Assembly (NCBI RefSeq): GCF_002871935.1
Contig: NZ_PNHQ01000010.1
Span: forward strand, 1 to 64,000
Reading direction: 5' to 3'
From: Aerococcus viridans
GTDB taxonomy: Bacteria; Bacillota; Bacilli; Lactobacillales; Aerococcaceae
DNA: 64,000 nt
Position 1 is the first letter of the stretch; each line of letters begins with the position of its first letter. Of this stretch, positions 8,783 to 18,818 are shown one piece after another. The position numbers and the translations under genes were made by a program. The notes beneath the pieces are model-generated. The model was not told the DNA's origin. It saw only the letters and a program-made list of their open reading frames with translations, and ran no database searches.

Positions 8783-10411
8783 TCATCCTTCCATTAATAA
8801 TAATTCAGGGTCAGCCATTAAACGAGCGATTTCATTAAGCGCTTGTTGACCAGTTGCACCATCAACGATACGGTGGTCAAATGTTAATGATAACTTCAAT
8901 ACACGACCGGCAACAACTTCACCGTCAGCATTGACTACTGGTTCAGGTTTAATTGCACCGAAACCTAAGATTGCTGTTTCTGGGTAGTTTAAGATTGGTG
9001 TAAAGAATTCCCCACCAACAGAACCGATGTTAGAGATGGAAACTGTTCCGTCAGCCATATCTGGTCCTTTAAGTTCGCCAGCATGTGCTTTTGCAGCATT
9101 TTCGTTAATGATATCAGCGATATCGAACATTGAACGAGTATCTGCGTTCTTGATGTTTGGTACGTAAAGACCTGCATCTGTATCTGTTGCAATACCAATG
9201 TTGTAGTAATATTTATGTACAAACTCTTGGTTTTCATCGTCAATTGACGCGTTTAATTGTGGATATTTCTTAACTGCTGCAATTAATGCTTTCACTGCAT
9301 ATGGTAAGAAGGTTAATTTAGTACCGCGTTCAGCTGCAACGTCCTTGAACTTCTTACGGTGATCCCATAATTTAGAAACTTCAACATCTTTGAATAATGT
9401 AACAGATGGCGCTGTATGGTTAGCAGTATCCATTGCTTTAGCGATTGCTTTACGCATTGGTGTCATCTTGATACGTTCTACGCGGTCTGAATTATCAGCA
9501 ACTGCTGCTGGTGCTTTCTTAGCTGGTTTATCAGCAGTTTGTGCTGTTTCTTGTGCTGTTTCAGTAGCTGGTGATGCTGCTTGTGAACTATCAAAGTTCG
9601 CAACGTCTTCGCGTAACACACGACCGTTTTTACCAGTACCTGTAACTGCTGTAATATCAACACCTTGCTCGCGAGCAAATTGGCGTACAGATGGCATTGC
9701 TAAGACACGTTTATTAGGGTCTGATGCTACTGGTACATTGCCTGCTGATGAGTTTGTATTTACATCTGCTGCAGGGTCTGATGCTTTTGCTTCTTGTGCT
9801 GGTGATGCTGGTGTAGAAGTTGGTGCAGATGCTTCTTGGTTGTGACCTGGTGCATCAATTTCAGCTAATACGTCACCAACATTGGCAACCGTTCCAGCTT
9901 CAACTAAGATACGTACAATCTTACCAGTTACAGGAGATGCAACTTCTTCAACAGATTTATCATTTTGAATTTCTACTAATGAATCTTCTTCATTGACTTC
10001 GTCGCCTTCAGCAACTAACCAAGAAACGATTTCACCTTCAGCCATACCTTCACCTACGTCTGGTAATGTGAATTGGTATACGCCACCACCTGTTGCAGGT
10101 GCAGCTGATGCTTCCTCTTGAGGTGCTGCAGCTTCTGCTGCTGGTGCTGCTGATGCCGCATTGTCTTCTAATCCTTCACCTTCAAAAGTGATTAATGGTG
10201 TACCTACAGTGGCAACATCACCTTCACTGTAATGTAATTCAGTTACTTTACCTGAAACTGGTGAGTAAATTTCTTCAACTGATTTATCATTTTGGATTTC
10301 AACGATTGGATCTTCTTCATTTACTTGGTCGCCTACAGCTACTAGCCATGAAACGATTTCGCCTTCCGCCATCCCTTCGCCGACATCTGGTAAATTAAAT
10401 ACAAAGGCCAT
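8783..10411 (-). CDS. pdhC: Dihydrolipoamide acetyltransferase (E2 of pyruvate dehydrogenase)
   Basis: A 542-residue E2 core protein that transfers acetyl groups from E1 to CoA. It has two nearly identical lipoyl domains (about 2-78 and 112-187), each with the lipoylated lysine in [10 protein letters not shown], joined by Ala/Pro-rich linkers. A peripheral-subunit-binding domain (about 235-275, with [15 protein letters not shown]) and the catalytic domain (about 315-542, with [12 protein letters not shown]) follow. The two-lipoyl layout is usual for lactic acid bacteria. It follows pdhB after a 107-bp gap holding a perfect hairpin. Confidence 0.96.
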   Translation of the reverse strand: MAFVFNLPDVGEGMAEGEIVSWLVAVGDQVNEEDPIVEIQNDKSVEEIYSPVSGKVTELHYSEGDVATVGTPLITFEGEGLEDNAASAAPAAEAAAPQEEASAAPATGGGVYQFTLPDVGEGMAEGEIVSWLVAEGDEVNEEDSLVEIQNDKSVEEVASPVTGKIVRILVEAGTVANVGDVLAEIDAPGHNQEASAPTSTPASPAQEAKASDPAADVNTNSSAGNVPVASDPNKRVLAMPSVRQFAREQGVDITAVTGTGKNGRVLREDVANFDSSQAASPATETAQETAQTADKPAKKAPAAVADNSDRVERIKMTPMRKAIAKAMDTANHTAPSVTLFKDVEVSKLWDHRKKFKDVAAERGTKLTFLPYAVKALIAAVKKYPQLNASIDDENQEFVHKYYYNIGIATDTDAGLYVPNIKNADTRSMFDIADIINENAAKAHAGELKGPDMADGTVSISNIGSVGGEFFTPILNYPETAILGFGAIKPEPVVNADGEVVAGRVLKLSLTFDHRIVDGATGQQALNEIARLMADPELLLMEG

Positions 10412-10473
10412 ATTTGTTATTCATCCCTTCTAATTTGCGCTTAAAGTTTTATTTAAACAAGTTATAAAGGGGC

Positions 10474-10499
10474 AAAGAGTAAGATACTCCTTACTCTTT
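10474..10499 (-). repeat. Intercistronic hairpin between pdhB and pdhC
   Basis: AAAGAGTAAG and CTTACTCTTT form a perfect 10-bp stem with a 6-base loop. No T-run follows, so it is not a full terminator. It could set the relative mRNA levels of E1 and E2/E3 by processing or 3' protection. Function is inferred. Confidence 0.55.
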
Positions 10500-10518
10500 A
10501 CCAGCTTATTTTAATCGA

Positions 10519-11496
10519 TTATTTACCTGTAATTTCGTTAGTCGCCGCTACAATATCAGTCGCATTTGGTAACCAAGCATTTTCAGCCATACCGAATGGG
10601 TAAACTGTATCAGGCGCAGCTACAACTCTAATAGGTTCTTCTAGAGATAAAATGCTTCGTTGAGAAATTTCTGAAGCCACTTTATCCGCTACACCTGCTT
10701 GACGTTGTGCTTCTTGTACAATCACTACGCGACCAGTTTTTTCAACTGATTTTGTAATAGTTTCCATATCGAGTGGAGAAACTGTACGTAAGTCAACGAT
10801 TTCAGCAGATACGCCATTCTTACCTAATTCTTCAGCAGCTTTAATTGCTTCACGAACCATGTATCCATAAGCGATGATTGTCACATCAGAACCTTCTTGA
10901 ACTACATTAGCTTTACCAAGCTCCAACTCATATTGTTCTTCAGGAACTTCTTCACGGAATGAACGGTAAAGTTTCATATGTTCTAAGAATAGTACAGGGT
11001 CATTGTCACGGATAGCAGCAGTTAATAAACCTTTTGCATCGTATGGGCTTGATGGGATAACTACTTTCAATCCAGGTGTTTGTGCCATTAAACCTTCTAG
11101 GGAGTCTGCATGCATTTCTGGTGTATGTACACCACCACCAAATGGTGAACGAATTGTAATTGGTAGGTTACGCGTTTGTCCCATACGGAAACGCGTACGG
11201 TTCATTTGACCAGCTAATGAGTCAAATACTTCGAAGACGAAACCAAAGAATTGAATTTCCATTACTGGACGGAAGCCATGTAATGCCATACCAATCGCCA
11301 TACCACCGATAGCTGATTCAGATAATGGTGTATCGCTTAACCGTTCTTCGCCATATTTGTCAAATAAACCTTTAGTCGCACGGAAAACCCCACCATTTTT
11401 ACCAACATCTTCACCAAAGATATATATTTTTTCATCACGAGCCATTTCTTGGTCTAGTGCTTCAGTGATCGCTTCGATCATTGTTAAGTTAGCCAT
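10519..11496 (-). CDS. pdhB: Pyruvate dehydrogenase E1 component, beta subunit
   Basis: A 325-residue E1-beta subunit that forms the thiamine-diphosphate heterotetramer with E1-alpha and decarboxylates pyruvate. Typical motifs: the opening [23 protein letters not shown], the [16 protein letters not shown] segment, [19 protein letters not shown] and the C-terminal [17 protein letters not shown]. Length is normal. Its ATG is 2 bp after the pdhA stop and its ribosome binding site lies inside the end of pdhA, so translation is coupled. Confidence 0.96.
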   Translation of the reverse strand: MANLTMIEAITEALDQEMARDEKIYIFGEDVGKNGGVFRATKGLFDKYGEERLSDTPLSESAIGGMAIGMALHGFRPVMEIQFFGFVFEVFDSLAGQMNRTRFRMGQTRNLPITIRSPFGGGVHTPEMHADSLEGLMAQTPGLKVVIPSSPYDAKGLLTAAIRDNDPVLFLEHMKLYRSFREEVPEEQYELELGKANVVQEGSDVTIIAYGYMVREAIKAAEELGKNGVSAEIVDLRTVSPLDMETITKSVEKTGRVVIVQEAQRQAGVADKVASEISQRSILSLEEPIRVVAAPDTVYPFGMAENAWLPNATDIVAATNEITGK

Positions 11497-11498
11497 AA

Positions 11499-12602
11499 TT
11501 ATTTAGCCTCCTTTGCTGAATATTCTTCAATTTGTTCTTGAATATTTTGTCCAGGCACTTCAAACATGTTTTCTAAGAATTGCGTAATCGTTTGTTTAGG
11601 TGCCTTGTCAGCTTCTTTAGCAGCTTCTTTGATTTCTTCACGAACTTGTTCTACGTATTCATTTTCGATTTCTTCAGACCATAGACCCTTACCTTCTAAG
11701 AATGCACGCATACGGATTAACGGTTCACGTTTAGTCCAGCTATCGATGTCTTCTTGCGTACGGTAAATCTTAGGATCATCACCTGAAGTAGAGTGAGCAC
11801 CTAAACGGTTTGTAACTGTTTCAATTAAAACAGGTCCATTACCAGCTAATGCCCATTCACGTGCTTGTTTAGAAACTGCGTAAACTGCTAAAGCATCGTT
11901 ACCATCTACCTGAACACCAGGGATACCTACAGATACTGCTTTTTGCGCTAATGTTTCAGCACCAGTTTGTTTATAACGAGGAGTTGAAATCGCAAAGCCA
12001 TTGTTTTGGATAAAGAATACTAATGGGACTTTATAACGTGAGGCATAGTTCATACCTTCATATACGTCACCTTGTGATGAACCACCGTCACCTGTATATG
12101 TAAATGTTACAGCTTTGTCACCATTTAATTTTTGTGCACGTGCAGAACCCATCGCTTGAATGTATTGTGCACCGATGATGATTTGTGGTGGCATGGCATT
12201 TAGATCAGCTGGATAGTTGTTACCTTCAACATGTCCACGAGACCATAAGAATCCTTGAGAGATTTTTAAACCATGAGCGATTAATTGAGGGATATCACGA
12301 TAGCCTGGGAACAACCAGTCATCTTTCGTAAATGCAAAAGAACTTGCCATTTGAGAAGCTTCTTGACCTAAAGTAGGTGCGTAGAAACCTAATCGACCCT
12401 GTTTTGCCAACGCCATTGAGCGTTCATGAAGTGTACGTGAGAAAACCATACGTTTCATTAACTCAACTAATTCTTCATCTGATAAATCAGGCATAATGTC
12501 AGGATTAACAACATTTCCATCTTCATCTAAAATTTGAACCATTTGAAATTGAGCACTGATAGCATCTAGCTGTGCTTCATAATCCACTGGTAATTTAGCC
12601 AT
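11499..12602 (-). CDS. pdhA: Pyruvate dehydrogenase E1 component, alpha subunit
   Basis: A 367-residue E1-alpha subunit, first gene of the operon. The thiamine diphosphate motif [17 protein letters not shown] runs to FFIQNN near residue 200, and the phosphorylation-loop-like [10 protein letters not shown] is near residue 265. The frame is open to 12650, but I place the start at 12602 ([10 protein letters not shown]), where AGAGAGGAATG precedes the ATG. The longer version would place the promoter -35 element inside the gene. Confidence 0.95.
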   Translation of the reverse strand: MAKLPVDYEAQLDAISAQFQMVQILDEDGNVVNPDIMPDLSDEELVELMKRMVFSRTLHERSMALAKQGRLGFYAPTLGQEASQMASSFAFTKDDWLFPGYRDIPQLIAHGLKISQGFLWSRGHVEGNNYPADLNAMPPQIIIGAQYIQAMGSARAQKLNGDKAVTFTYTGDGGSSQGDVYEGMNYASRYKVPLVFFIQNNGFAISTPRYKQTGAETLAQKAVSVGIPGVQVDGNDALAVYAVSKQAREWALAGNGPVLIETVTNRLGAHSTSGDDPKIYRTQEDIDSWTKREPLIRMRAFLEGKGLWSEEIENEYVEQVREEIKEAAKEADKAPKQTITQFLENMFEVPGQNIQEQIEEYSAKEAK

Positions 12603-12621
12603 TTGTATCACATTCCTCTCT

Positions 12622-12650
12622 TTTATAAAAATGCCACAAACTATTGTCAA
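12622..12650 (-). promoter_or_regulatory. Sigma-A promoter of pdhABCD
   Basis: TTGACA (12645-12650) and TATAAA (12622-12627) with a 17-bp spacer. The -10 ends only 19 bp before the pdhA ATG, so the transcript leader would be very short and barely include the ribosome binding site. An additional upstream start may exist. The rest of the 390-bp gap to def is AT-rich, with a TATAAT-like hexamer at 12740-12745 facing def and nothing else I can name. Confidence 0.6.
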
Positions 12651-12991
12651 TCTGTGTTATTTTATTTACCTTACTGATTAACCTTATCAAAACATGCGAG
12701 CCTTTTCAATCCTTTTGCAATTTTTGCAACAAAATCTATTATAATACAGAAACCGTTTTTAGAAAACCCTTCCATTTTGATTTTTATAGTATTCTTTATC
12801 TTTTTCCATCACTAAGCTATTTTCAACGTTTTTTGAAATCGATTGTTTTAGTGGTGTTTTTTAACTGTACTAGTTGCTGTTCGACTTCTGTTTTATTTTG
12901 TGGATGATTTTACATAGGGTCGTATTTTTGCATTCAGAGTCTTTATATGAGAAAATATATCAGTTATGATAGAAGAAAAGGAGTTGTTCAG

Positions 12992-13564
12992 ATGATTACT
13001 ATGGATGACATTATTCGCGAAGGGCATCCTACCTTACGTAAGAAAGCTGAGAAAGTCACTTTCCCAGTTTCTGATGACATTCGTCAGTTAGCTGATGATA
13101 TGATGACATTTTTACGCAATAGCCAAGATGAAGTGTTAGCCGAAAAATATGGTTTACGTGGTGGCGTTGGCCTGGCTGCCCCTCAATTAGATGTATCTAT
13201 TCAAATGACAGCATTACTAGTGCCAGATTTGGTGGATCCAGAAAATGCAGAACCGTTATTAAGCGGTGTATTTCTAAATCCGCGCATTGTCAGCCACTCA
13301 GTTGAAGGTGTTTGTCTGCGCGAAGGTGAAGGCTGTCTGTCTGTCGACCGCGATGTACCAGGTTATGTCCCTCGCCATGCCCGTATCACTGTGACTTACA
13401 ATGATATCGATGGTAATGCTTACAAAAAACGTTTCTCTGGCTACCCAGCCATCGTATTGCAACATGAGATTGACCACTTAAATGGTATCATGTTCTATGA
13501 TCATATTAATGAAGAAACGCCCTTCACTCTTGATGAGCACACACACCTACTAGGTGATGAATAA
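12992..13564 (+). CDS. def: Peptide deformylase
   Basis: A 190-residue metalloenzyme that removes the formyl group from nascent proteins. All three family motifs are visible: [10 protein letters not shown] near residue 58, EGCLSV near residue 114 and QHEIDHLNG near residue 157. The long inserts place it in the class II (Gram-positive) type. The frame is open from 12947, but an AAAAGGAG at 12977-12984 lies 7 bp before the ATG at 12992, which I take as the start. It ends at a terminator shared with the convergent coaBC. Confidence 0.95.
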   Translation: MITMDDIIREGHPTLRKKAEKVTFPVSDDIRQLADDMMTFLRNSQDEVLAEKYGLRGGVGLAAPQLDVSIQMTALLVPDLVDPENAEPLLSGVFLNPRIVSHSVEGVCLREGEGCLSVDRDVPGYVPRHARITVTYNDIDGNAYKKRFSGYPAIVLQHEIDHLNGIMFYDHINEETPFTLDEHTHLLGDE

Positions 13565-13576
13565 TTTACCTTTATT

Positions 13577-13616
13577 AAAAAAATGATGTCTGCACTTTAT
13601 GCTGACATCATTTTTT
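13577..13616. terminator. Bidirectional terminator between def and coaBC
   Basis: AAAAAATGATGTC and GACATCATTTTTT, with T-runs on both sides. The stem includes the coaBC stop codon (13608-13610). Confidence 0.85.
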
Positions 13617-14831
13617 ACTTTTTGAAATATTATCTTGAATATGTGCTAGCATCTCAACTGCTACACCAATTTTACTTTGCTTTTCTAGCGTGCGCTCACT
13701 ATCTTTGGTGATTAAAGTCACTTGATTGTCATCTGCATTGAAACCGATTGTTTGGTCTGAAACATCATTGGCTACAATCATATCGACCCCTTTTTTAACC
13801 AACTTATTGCGGCCATACTCAATGACATTTTGCGTTTCCGCAGCAAATCCCACCATATAATGCCCTGCTTTAGGCAAGCTTGCTAAAATATCAGGATTCT
13901 CCGTTAATTGAATTGACAGTCCATCTTGGTTAGAGAGTTGGTCCTTCTTCATCTTTTGATTAACTGGGTTAGCTGACCGGTAGTCAGAAACAGCAGCAGA
14001 CATGATAACGATATCCTTGTCTGTAACATGGGCATGCATCTTATCATATAATTCTTGAGCCGATTTGACAGTCACCACTTCAATGCCAGGTAAAACGGGT
14101 AAGTTTTTAGCATTTTCTGTGCGCACTAACGTTACTTGGCCGCCAGCAAGCAAAGCGACATTGGCAATCGCTAATCCCATTTTCCCGGAGGAACGGTTGG
14201 TCAAGAAGCGGACGGGATCCAATTTCTCTGTTGTTCCGCCAGCAGATACAAGTAATCGGTATCCCGTTAGATCAAGTGTCTTCGCTTGTTTATTGATCGT
14301 AATAAAGGCCAATAGGGATTGGAATATTGCTTCAGGAGCCGGCATCCGGCCCTTACCTTCATAGCCCTCTGCTAAGAAACCGGTATCTGGTTCAACTACC
14401 GTGTGACCGTCTAAACGAAGTTGGTCAACATTACGTTTTGTCGCTGGGTTGGCCCACATTTTCTCATTCATTGCTGGCACAAATAAAAGTGGCGAATCAA
14501 GCGCCAGCATCATAGAAAGTGCTTCATTATCCGCGATACCGTTGACAAATTTCGCCATTGTATTCGCGGTTGCTGGCACAACGATGGCGTAGTCAGTCCA
14601 ATCGGCTAAAGCGATATGGGCAACTGTGTCTGGACTTTGAACGTCTTCTACTAATGGTGGATATTTGGTGAGCACTTCAAAGGTAAATGGCGTAACAAAT
14701 TGTTTCGCAGACGGTGTCAAAGCCACGCGCACATTGGCCCCCGCTTTAATGAGGGTGCGGACAAAATCGGGTACTTTATACGCAGCAATGCCTCCTGTGA
14801 CAACGACTGTTAAATTTAATCCTTTAAGCAT
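13608..14831 (-). CDS. coaBC: Phosphopantothenoylcysteine decarboxylase / phosphopantothenate-cysteine ligase
   Basis: A 407-residue bifunctional coenzyme A biosynthesis enzyme. The N-terminal flavin-dependent decarboxylase (about 1-180) has TGGIAAYKV and the catalytic-loop PAMNEKMWANPA. The C-terminal ligase (about 185-400) has VSAGGTTEKLDPVRFLTNRSSG and VGFAAETQN. I chose ATG 14831 because GTGGAGGAG lies 3-10 bases upstream; the codon at 14843 would overlap this site. thrC lies 24 bp upstream in the same direction, so the two may be cotranscribed. Confidence 0.95.
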   Translation of the reverse strand: MLKGLNLTVVVTGGIAAYKVPDFVRTLIKAGANVRVALTPSAKQFVTPFTFEVLTKYPPLVEDVQSPDTVAHIALADWTDYAIVVPATANTMAKFVNGIADNEALSMMLALDSPLLFVPAMNEKMWANPATKRNVDQLRLDGHTVVEPDTGFLAEGYEGKGRMPAPEAIFQSLLAFITINKQAKTLDLTGYRLLVSAGGTTEKLDPVRFLTNRSSGKMGLAIANVALLAGGQVTLVRTENAKNLPVLPGIEVVTVKSAQELYDKMHAHVTDKDIVIMSAAVSDYRSANPVNQKMKKDQLSNQDGLSIQLTENPDILASLPKAGHYMVGFAAETQNVIEYGRNKLVKKGVDMIVANDVSDQTIGFNADDNQVTLITKDSERTLEKQSKIGVAVEMLAHIQDNISKSKK

Positions 14832-14855
14832 GATCTCCTCCACTTTCTTATTGAA

Positions 14856-16343
14856 CTACTCTCCCGTTAAAATGCCTACGACAGTCGCTTTCATATCTGC
14901 AACTGTAGATACACGGTTGTGACGTACTTCTGCTGTTTGAATTTCCTTGATAGCCTTTGGATAATCGCGATTACCTGCAGTTTTAATGTTGGCCACTAAT
15001 TCATCATCAGAAGCATTTTCTACATCTTGTCCAATGGCTGTTAAAACAGCTTGCGGGAATTTGTATGGGCTAGCGGTTGATACAACAACACTTGGGCCAC
15101 TTAAGGTATCTTTCGCTTTCAATTTTTGTAAACTTGCTGAAGCTACCCCGGTATGTGGGTCCATTAAGTAGTCGTATGCTTGGTAAACTCGGTCAATTTC
15201 TGCTTTAGTCTCTGCTTCATCAGCGAATTCACCAAGGAAATCAGCAAATTTTTCGCTTACATCAGCTGGAAATTCGTAGCGCCCTTTTTCATCTAGGTCA
15301 TTCATTAAGGCAGATAATTGTGCCACATCATCACCTAGCGCATGGAATAACATTCGCTCGAAGTTACTTGAAACTAAGATGTCCATTGATGGCGAAATCG
15401 TCAATTTAAATTCACGGTTTTTATCATAAACACCTGTATTAAAGAAGTCGTATAAGACAGTGTTATCATTTGAAGCACAAACCAATTTACCCACTGGTAA
15501 ACCTAATTTTTTCGCATAGTAACCGGCTAGAATATCTCCAAAGTTTCCTGTTGGTACCACAAAATTAACGGGACTACCCGCTTCAATTTCTTCATATTTC
15601 ACTAATTGGGCATAGGCATAGAAATAATAAACAACTTGAGGAATCAAACGCCCGATATTCATTGAGTTTGCTGAAGAGAATTGGATATTTTTTGCTGCTA
15701 AATCAGCGCGTAAAGTTTCATCATTAAATAGACGTTTCACTTCAGTTTGGGCATCATCAAAGTTCCCTTCAATCGCTACAACAAATGTATTATCTCCTTT
15801 TTGAGTAATCATTTGTTTTTCTTGAATAGTTGATACGCCTCCTTGAGGATAGAAGACAATGATTTTGGTACCAGGAACATCTGCGAAACCGGCCATAGCA
15901 GCCTTACCAGTATCTCCTGATGTAGCTGTCAATATCGCAATTTCTTTATCGTTATTATTCATTTCAGCCGACTTCTTCATTAAATGCGGTAAGATTTGTA
16001 AAGCCAAGTCTTTAAAGGCAATTGTTGGCCCGTGGAATAATTCTAAATAATAATCTTCACCCACTTTAGCCAGTGGTGCGATAACATCTGTATCAAACTT
16101 TTCGTCATACGCAGCATCAATACAGGCTTTTAAATCAACTTCTGAGAAATCATCAAAAAAGATAGACATCACAAAATAAGCTAATTCCTGATAAGTCATT
16201 TCCTTTAGTTCAGACCAGTTTATGTCAATATTTGGCCATTCCGTCGGGACATAAAGCCCACCATCAGTTGCTAAACCTTGAACAATAGCTTGTGAAGCAG
16301 TGGCAATATTTTCCTGGTTTCGTGTACTTTTAAATTGCATCAT
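14856..16343 (-). CDS. thrC: Threonine synthase
   Basis: A 495-residue PLP enzyme converting O-phosphohomoserine to threonine. The PLP lysine lies in GPTIAFKDLALQ near residue 112 and the phosphate-binding loop in ATSGDTGKAAMAGF near residue 145. The N-terminal part has the LATDGGLYVPTEWP segment of the long (yeast/E. coli-like) form. AGGAGGAATATG precedes the double ATG; starting at the second Met loses only one residue. No hom or thrB lies beside it; the next gene downstream is coaBC. Confidence 0.95.
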   Translation of the reverse strand: MMQFKSTRNQENIATASQAIVQGLATDGGLYVPTEWPNIDINWSELKEMTYQELAYFVMSIFFDDFSEVDLKACIDAAYDEKFDTDVIAPLAKVGEDYYLELFHGPTIAFKDLALQILPHLMKKSAEMNNNDKEIAILTATSGDTGKAAMAGFADVPGTKIIVFYPQGGVSTIQEKQMITQKGDNTFVVAIEGNFDDAQTEVKRLFNDETLRADLAAKNIQFSSANSMNIGRLIPQVVYYFYAYAQLVKYEEIEAGSPVNFVVPTGNFGDILAGYYAKKLGLPVGKLVCASNDNTVLYDFFNTGVYDKNREFKLTISPSMDILVSSNFERMLFHALGDDVAQLSALMNDLDEKGRYEFPADVSEKFADFLGEFADEAETKAEIDRVYQAYDYLMDPHTGVASASLQKLKAKDTLSGPSVVVSTASPYKFPQAVLTAIGQDVENASDDELVANIKTAGNRDYPKAIKEIQTAEVRHNRVSTVADMKATVVGILTGE

Positions 16344-16606
16344 ATTCCTCCTAAGCGACTCGTTTTACCCTTTTGATCCATACCTGTCACTCTTTATATT
16401 TGCTTCATTTTACCATAGAAGGTCCATTTATGGCAGTGTAGGCTACCTTTTCTCATCATACGCTATTAGAAAATCCATCCAAATAATGGCGTGTTTTTAG
16501 GTTGAAATAGATTTTATTACTCATATATGTTAATATAAAATGTGTTTCTAATTTTTTAAATTGTAAGAAACGTCAATACAAACGTATATACTCAGGAGGT
16601 ATTTGA

Positions 16607-17242
16607 ATGAAATTTACAGCTCAAAAACGTGATGGCTCTGGTACTTCAGCAGCTAAACAATTACGTAAAGAAAATTTAGTTCCAGGCGTTGTATACGCAA
16701 GTGACTTAGATCCGATTAACATCTCAATGTCAGTTTCTGATGTAGAACAAATTCGTCGTGAATTAGGTCTTAACTCAGTATTTGATTTAGAGTTAGATGG
16801 CGAAACTCGTACAGTATACGTACGTGAAATTTCACAATCTGCGTTGAAACCAACTATCTACAACATTTCTTTACAAGCAATCAAAAAAGGTCAAAAACTT
16901 GAAATGCCATTATCTATCGTTGTTGTCAACGAAGATGCTTTAGCAGATAAAGAAGGTGTAGCATCTACTACAACACTTGAAATAGACGTTATTGCTGACC
17001 CAGCAACTGCACCAGATTCAGTTGAAGTTGACGTTACAGGTTTAGCTATCGGTGATTCAGTAACTGCTGGTGAGTTAAACCTTGCAAGCGATATTGAGTT
17101 AGTAACTGATGCTGAAGAAGTTATTGTAGCGATTTCTGCGCCAGTTGAAGAACCAGAAGAAGTAGATCCAGATGCTGAAGTTGCTGAACCAGAAGTAATC
17201 GATGAAAAAGAAGGCAAAATTGTAGAAGATACTGAAAACTAA
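16607..17242 (+). CDS. rplY: 50S ribosomal protein L25, Ctc form
   Basis: A 211-residue 5S rRNA-binding protein of the long Ctc/TL5 form. The N-terminal L25 domain (about 1-92) with KRDGSGTSAAKQLRKE and VPGVVYA is followed by the C-terminal TL5 beta domain (about 95-185) and an acidic tail of about 30 residues rich in Glu, Asp and Pro. In Bacillus this form is a general stress protein. CAGGAGG precedes the ATG. It is monocistronic, with a strong terminator directly downstream. Confidence 0.93.
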   Translation: MKFTAQKRDGSGTSAAKQLRKENLVPGVVYASDLDPINISMSVSDVEQIRRELGLNSVFDLELDGETRTVYVREISQSALKPTIYNISLQAIKKGQKLEMPLSIVVVNEDALADKEGVASTTTLEIDVIADPATAPDSVEVDVTGLAIGDSVTAGELNLASDIELVTDAEEVIVAISAPVEEPEEVDPDAEVAEPEVIDEKEGKIVEDTEN

Positions 17243-17268
17243 GATTTTTTCAATGTCTTATACTAGCC

Positions 17269-17303
17269 AAAACCGGTGTGATTGATCTCACACCGGTTTT
17301 TTT
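17269..17303 (+). terminator. Terminator of rplY
   Basis: AAAACCGGTGTG, loop ATTGATCT, CACACCGGTTTT, followed by TTT. Confidence 0.9.
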
Positions 17304-17359
17304 GTCTGATTCATCTTTTCTTTTTTCCCAGAAGTCTTTAGCAAATTTTCTAGCAAATC

Positions 17360-17400
17360 AAAAAAACAGGTTGGTGCTTGTATATGTCACCAGCCTGCTT
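17360..17400 (-). terminator. Terminator of thiT
   Basis: Minus strand: AGCAGGCTGGTG, loop, CACCAACCTGTTTTTTT, 14 bp after the thiT stop codon. Confidence 0.85.
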
Positions 17401-17413
17401 TACTGTATTATAT

Positions 17414-17977
17414 TTATTTGTCAACTAGGATAATTTTCTTATTTGTTTTGATTAGTAGGTAAGAAATAACATAGCACGCGATCCAGGTTGCGAGTCCTGA
17501 CATCGTATTCATCACACCTGAATATACCCAAGGACTCATGCCCTCTGGTGCAAATTGCCCCCAAAAGGCTACCCCAGCTAGAAAATGAACAAAATATTCA
17601 CAAAAGATGGCTATAAAAGTCGCTAAACCAACATATAGTAAAAGATTTTTTTCTTGGTTGTTTTTTGCTGCTTCTTGAATTTTTAGGGCAAAAATACCTG
17701 CTAATCCAGCTAACACAAAAGCAAAAATATATTCAATAATACCTTGTATTGGCGTTAAAATACTGGCAAATCCAGAAATAAATTTAATCAGGCCTAACAA
17801 GAATCCTGACAATAAACCTGCACGAAGCCCTCTTCTAAATGCTAGAATATAAATAATAGCTAATGAAATTTGGACCCCAAAACTTGGCCCAATTTCAATT
17901 GGTATCAGCGATACTATAAAAGCAATAACAGCTGCAATAGCGGCCTCGATATTTTCATTCAACTTAACTGATCTCAT
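17414..17977 (-). CDS. thiT: Energy-coupling-factor thiamine transporter, S component
   Basis: A 187-residue membrane protein that binds thiamine and docks to a shared ECF module. About six hydrophobic segments are visible, with the ThiT-like N-terminal region (IPIEIGPSFGVQISLAII) and the conserved C-terminal stretch GVAFWGQFAPEGMSPWVYSG. ATG 17977 is preferred because GGAGAAGAAG precedes it; the open frame to 18004 adds only nine arginine-rich residues. A TPP riboswitch lies upstream, which confirms the substrate. The ECF ATPases are not in the window. Confidence 0.93.
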   Translation of the reverse strand: MRSVKLNENIEAAIAAVIAFIVSLIPIEIGPSFGVQISLAIIYILAFRRGLRAGLLSGFLLGLIKFISGFASILTPIQGIIEYIFAFVLAGLAGIFALKIQEAAKNNQEKNLLLYVGLATFIAIFCEYFVHFLAGVAFWGQFAPEGMSPWVYSGVMNTMSGLATWIACYVISYLLIKTNKKIILVDK

Positions 17978-18133
17978 TCTTCTTCTCCATTCTTTTGTAG
18001 GCACAGTGAAAACTGATTTGAAATGGTATCAGAGTAAATAAAAAATCGCATTTATCACAATTGTGACAAACACGACCGCTCAATGTATTCAACGATTTAA
18101 CGCATTAAATCATTCACCAACAAATGGCTATTG

Positions 18134-18214
18134 AACACTTCCTTACGCCAGTATAAACCGGATCAAGTTATGAGGGTCTGTCTTTAAACATCTCAGCAAA
18201 AGCTCCCCTAGTGC
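18134..18214 (-). promoter_or_regulatory. TPP (THI box) riboswitch
   Basis: On the minus strand the conserved blocks occur in order: GGGGAGC, GCTGAGA, ACCCTC, AACTTGATCCGG and TACTGGCGTAAGGAAG. They match the thiamine pyrophosphate aptamer. It lies about 155 bp before thiT, leaving room for an expression platform, although no clear terminator is visible there. Thiamine excess should repress thiT. The rest of the gap to 18427 holds the promoter of the next gene (TTCATA, 17 bp, TATAAT near 18300). Confidence 0.93.
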
Positions 18215-18427
18215 ATACAAGTATATCATTTCTTATAGTATATGCTAATATTGTATTTTTAGCAAGTGGTAACCGCAAACATTTCATAATCATTCAGACT
18301 TATTGTATAATGAGATTGAGCGCTGGTTCATCAAAACCACACTATTGTATATATATCACCAATATGATATATTTTTAGGAAATTATTTATGCATTCTATT
18401 ATTTAGAGGTCTATGGGGGGATGAAAT

Positions 18428-18751
18428 TTGAAGCTATTTTTTTCGGATAAAGCGATCAATCAATTACAATCATTATCACAATTTGAACATATTTGTTTAA
18501 ATGATACACAGTATTTACATATTTCTGATGGACAAGAAATCGACTTGGTTTTACGGACGAATGAGACAGATTTTTCTGCTTATGATGATATCTTGGAGAC
18601 CCATATTGGCCAAGTTCACGTGAGAGAGAATGCATTAAAATTTTTAGGCCACGACAACCGCATTGATTTTGATGATTTCAGACAAGCCTTTGTGTTAATT
18701 GTTGATGGTCATGTGATGAACGATGACATTTACCTACAAAAAGCGTCATAA
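18428..18751 (+). CDS. HesB/IscA-like (iron-sulfur biosynthesis family) protein
   Basis: A 107-residue protein resembling the HesB-like branch common in lactic acid bacteria. It lacks the three conserved cysteines of true A-type carriers; only one Cys is present (near residue 23). A direct role in cluster transfer is therefore doubtful. I use the TTG at 18428, which follows TATGGGGGG at a good spacing; the ATG at 18421 is in another frame. A weak terminator hairpin (AAACGG/CCGTTT, 18769-18797) follows. Confidence 0.7.
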   Translation: MKLFFSDKAINQLQSLSQFEHICLNDTQYLHISDGQEIDLVLRTNETDFSAYDDILETHIGQVHVRENALKFLGHDNRIDFDDFRQAFVLIVDGHVMNDDIYLQKAS

Positions 18752-18818
18752 TAGATGATTCTCAAGCGAAACGGGCTAGGACTACTGGTCCGTTTCTTTA
18801 TTAAAAAAAGGAGTAAAT

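Noticed and set aside
9390..9845. 151-codon plus-strand ORF inside pdhC
   Set aside because: It is the complement of the Ala/Pro-rich linker of E2 and lacks a ribosome binding site; the low-complexity sequence explains its length.
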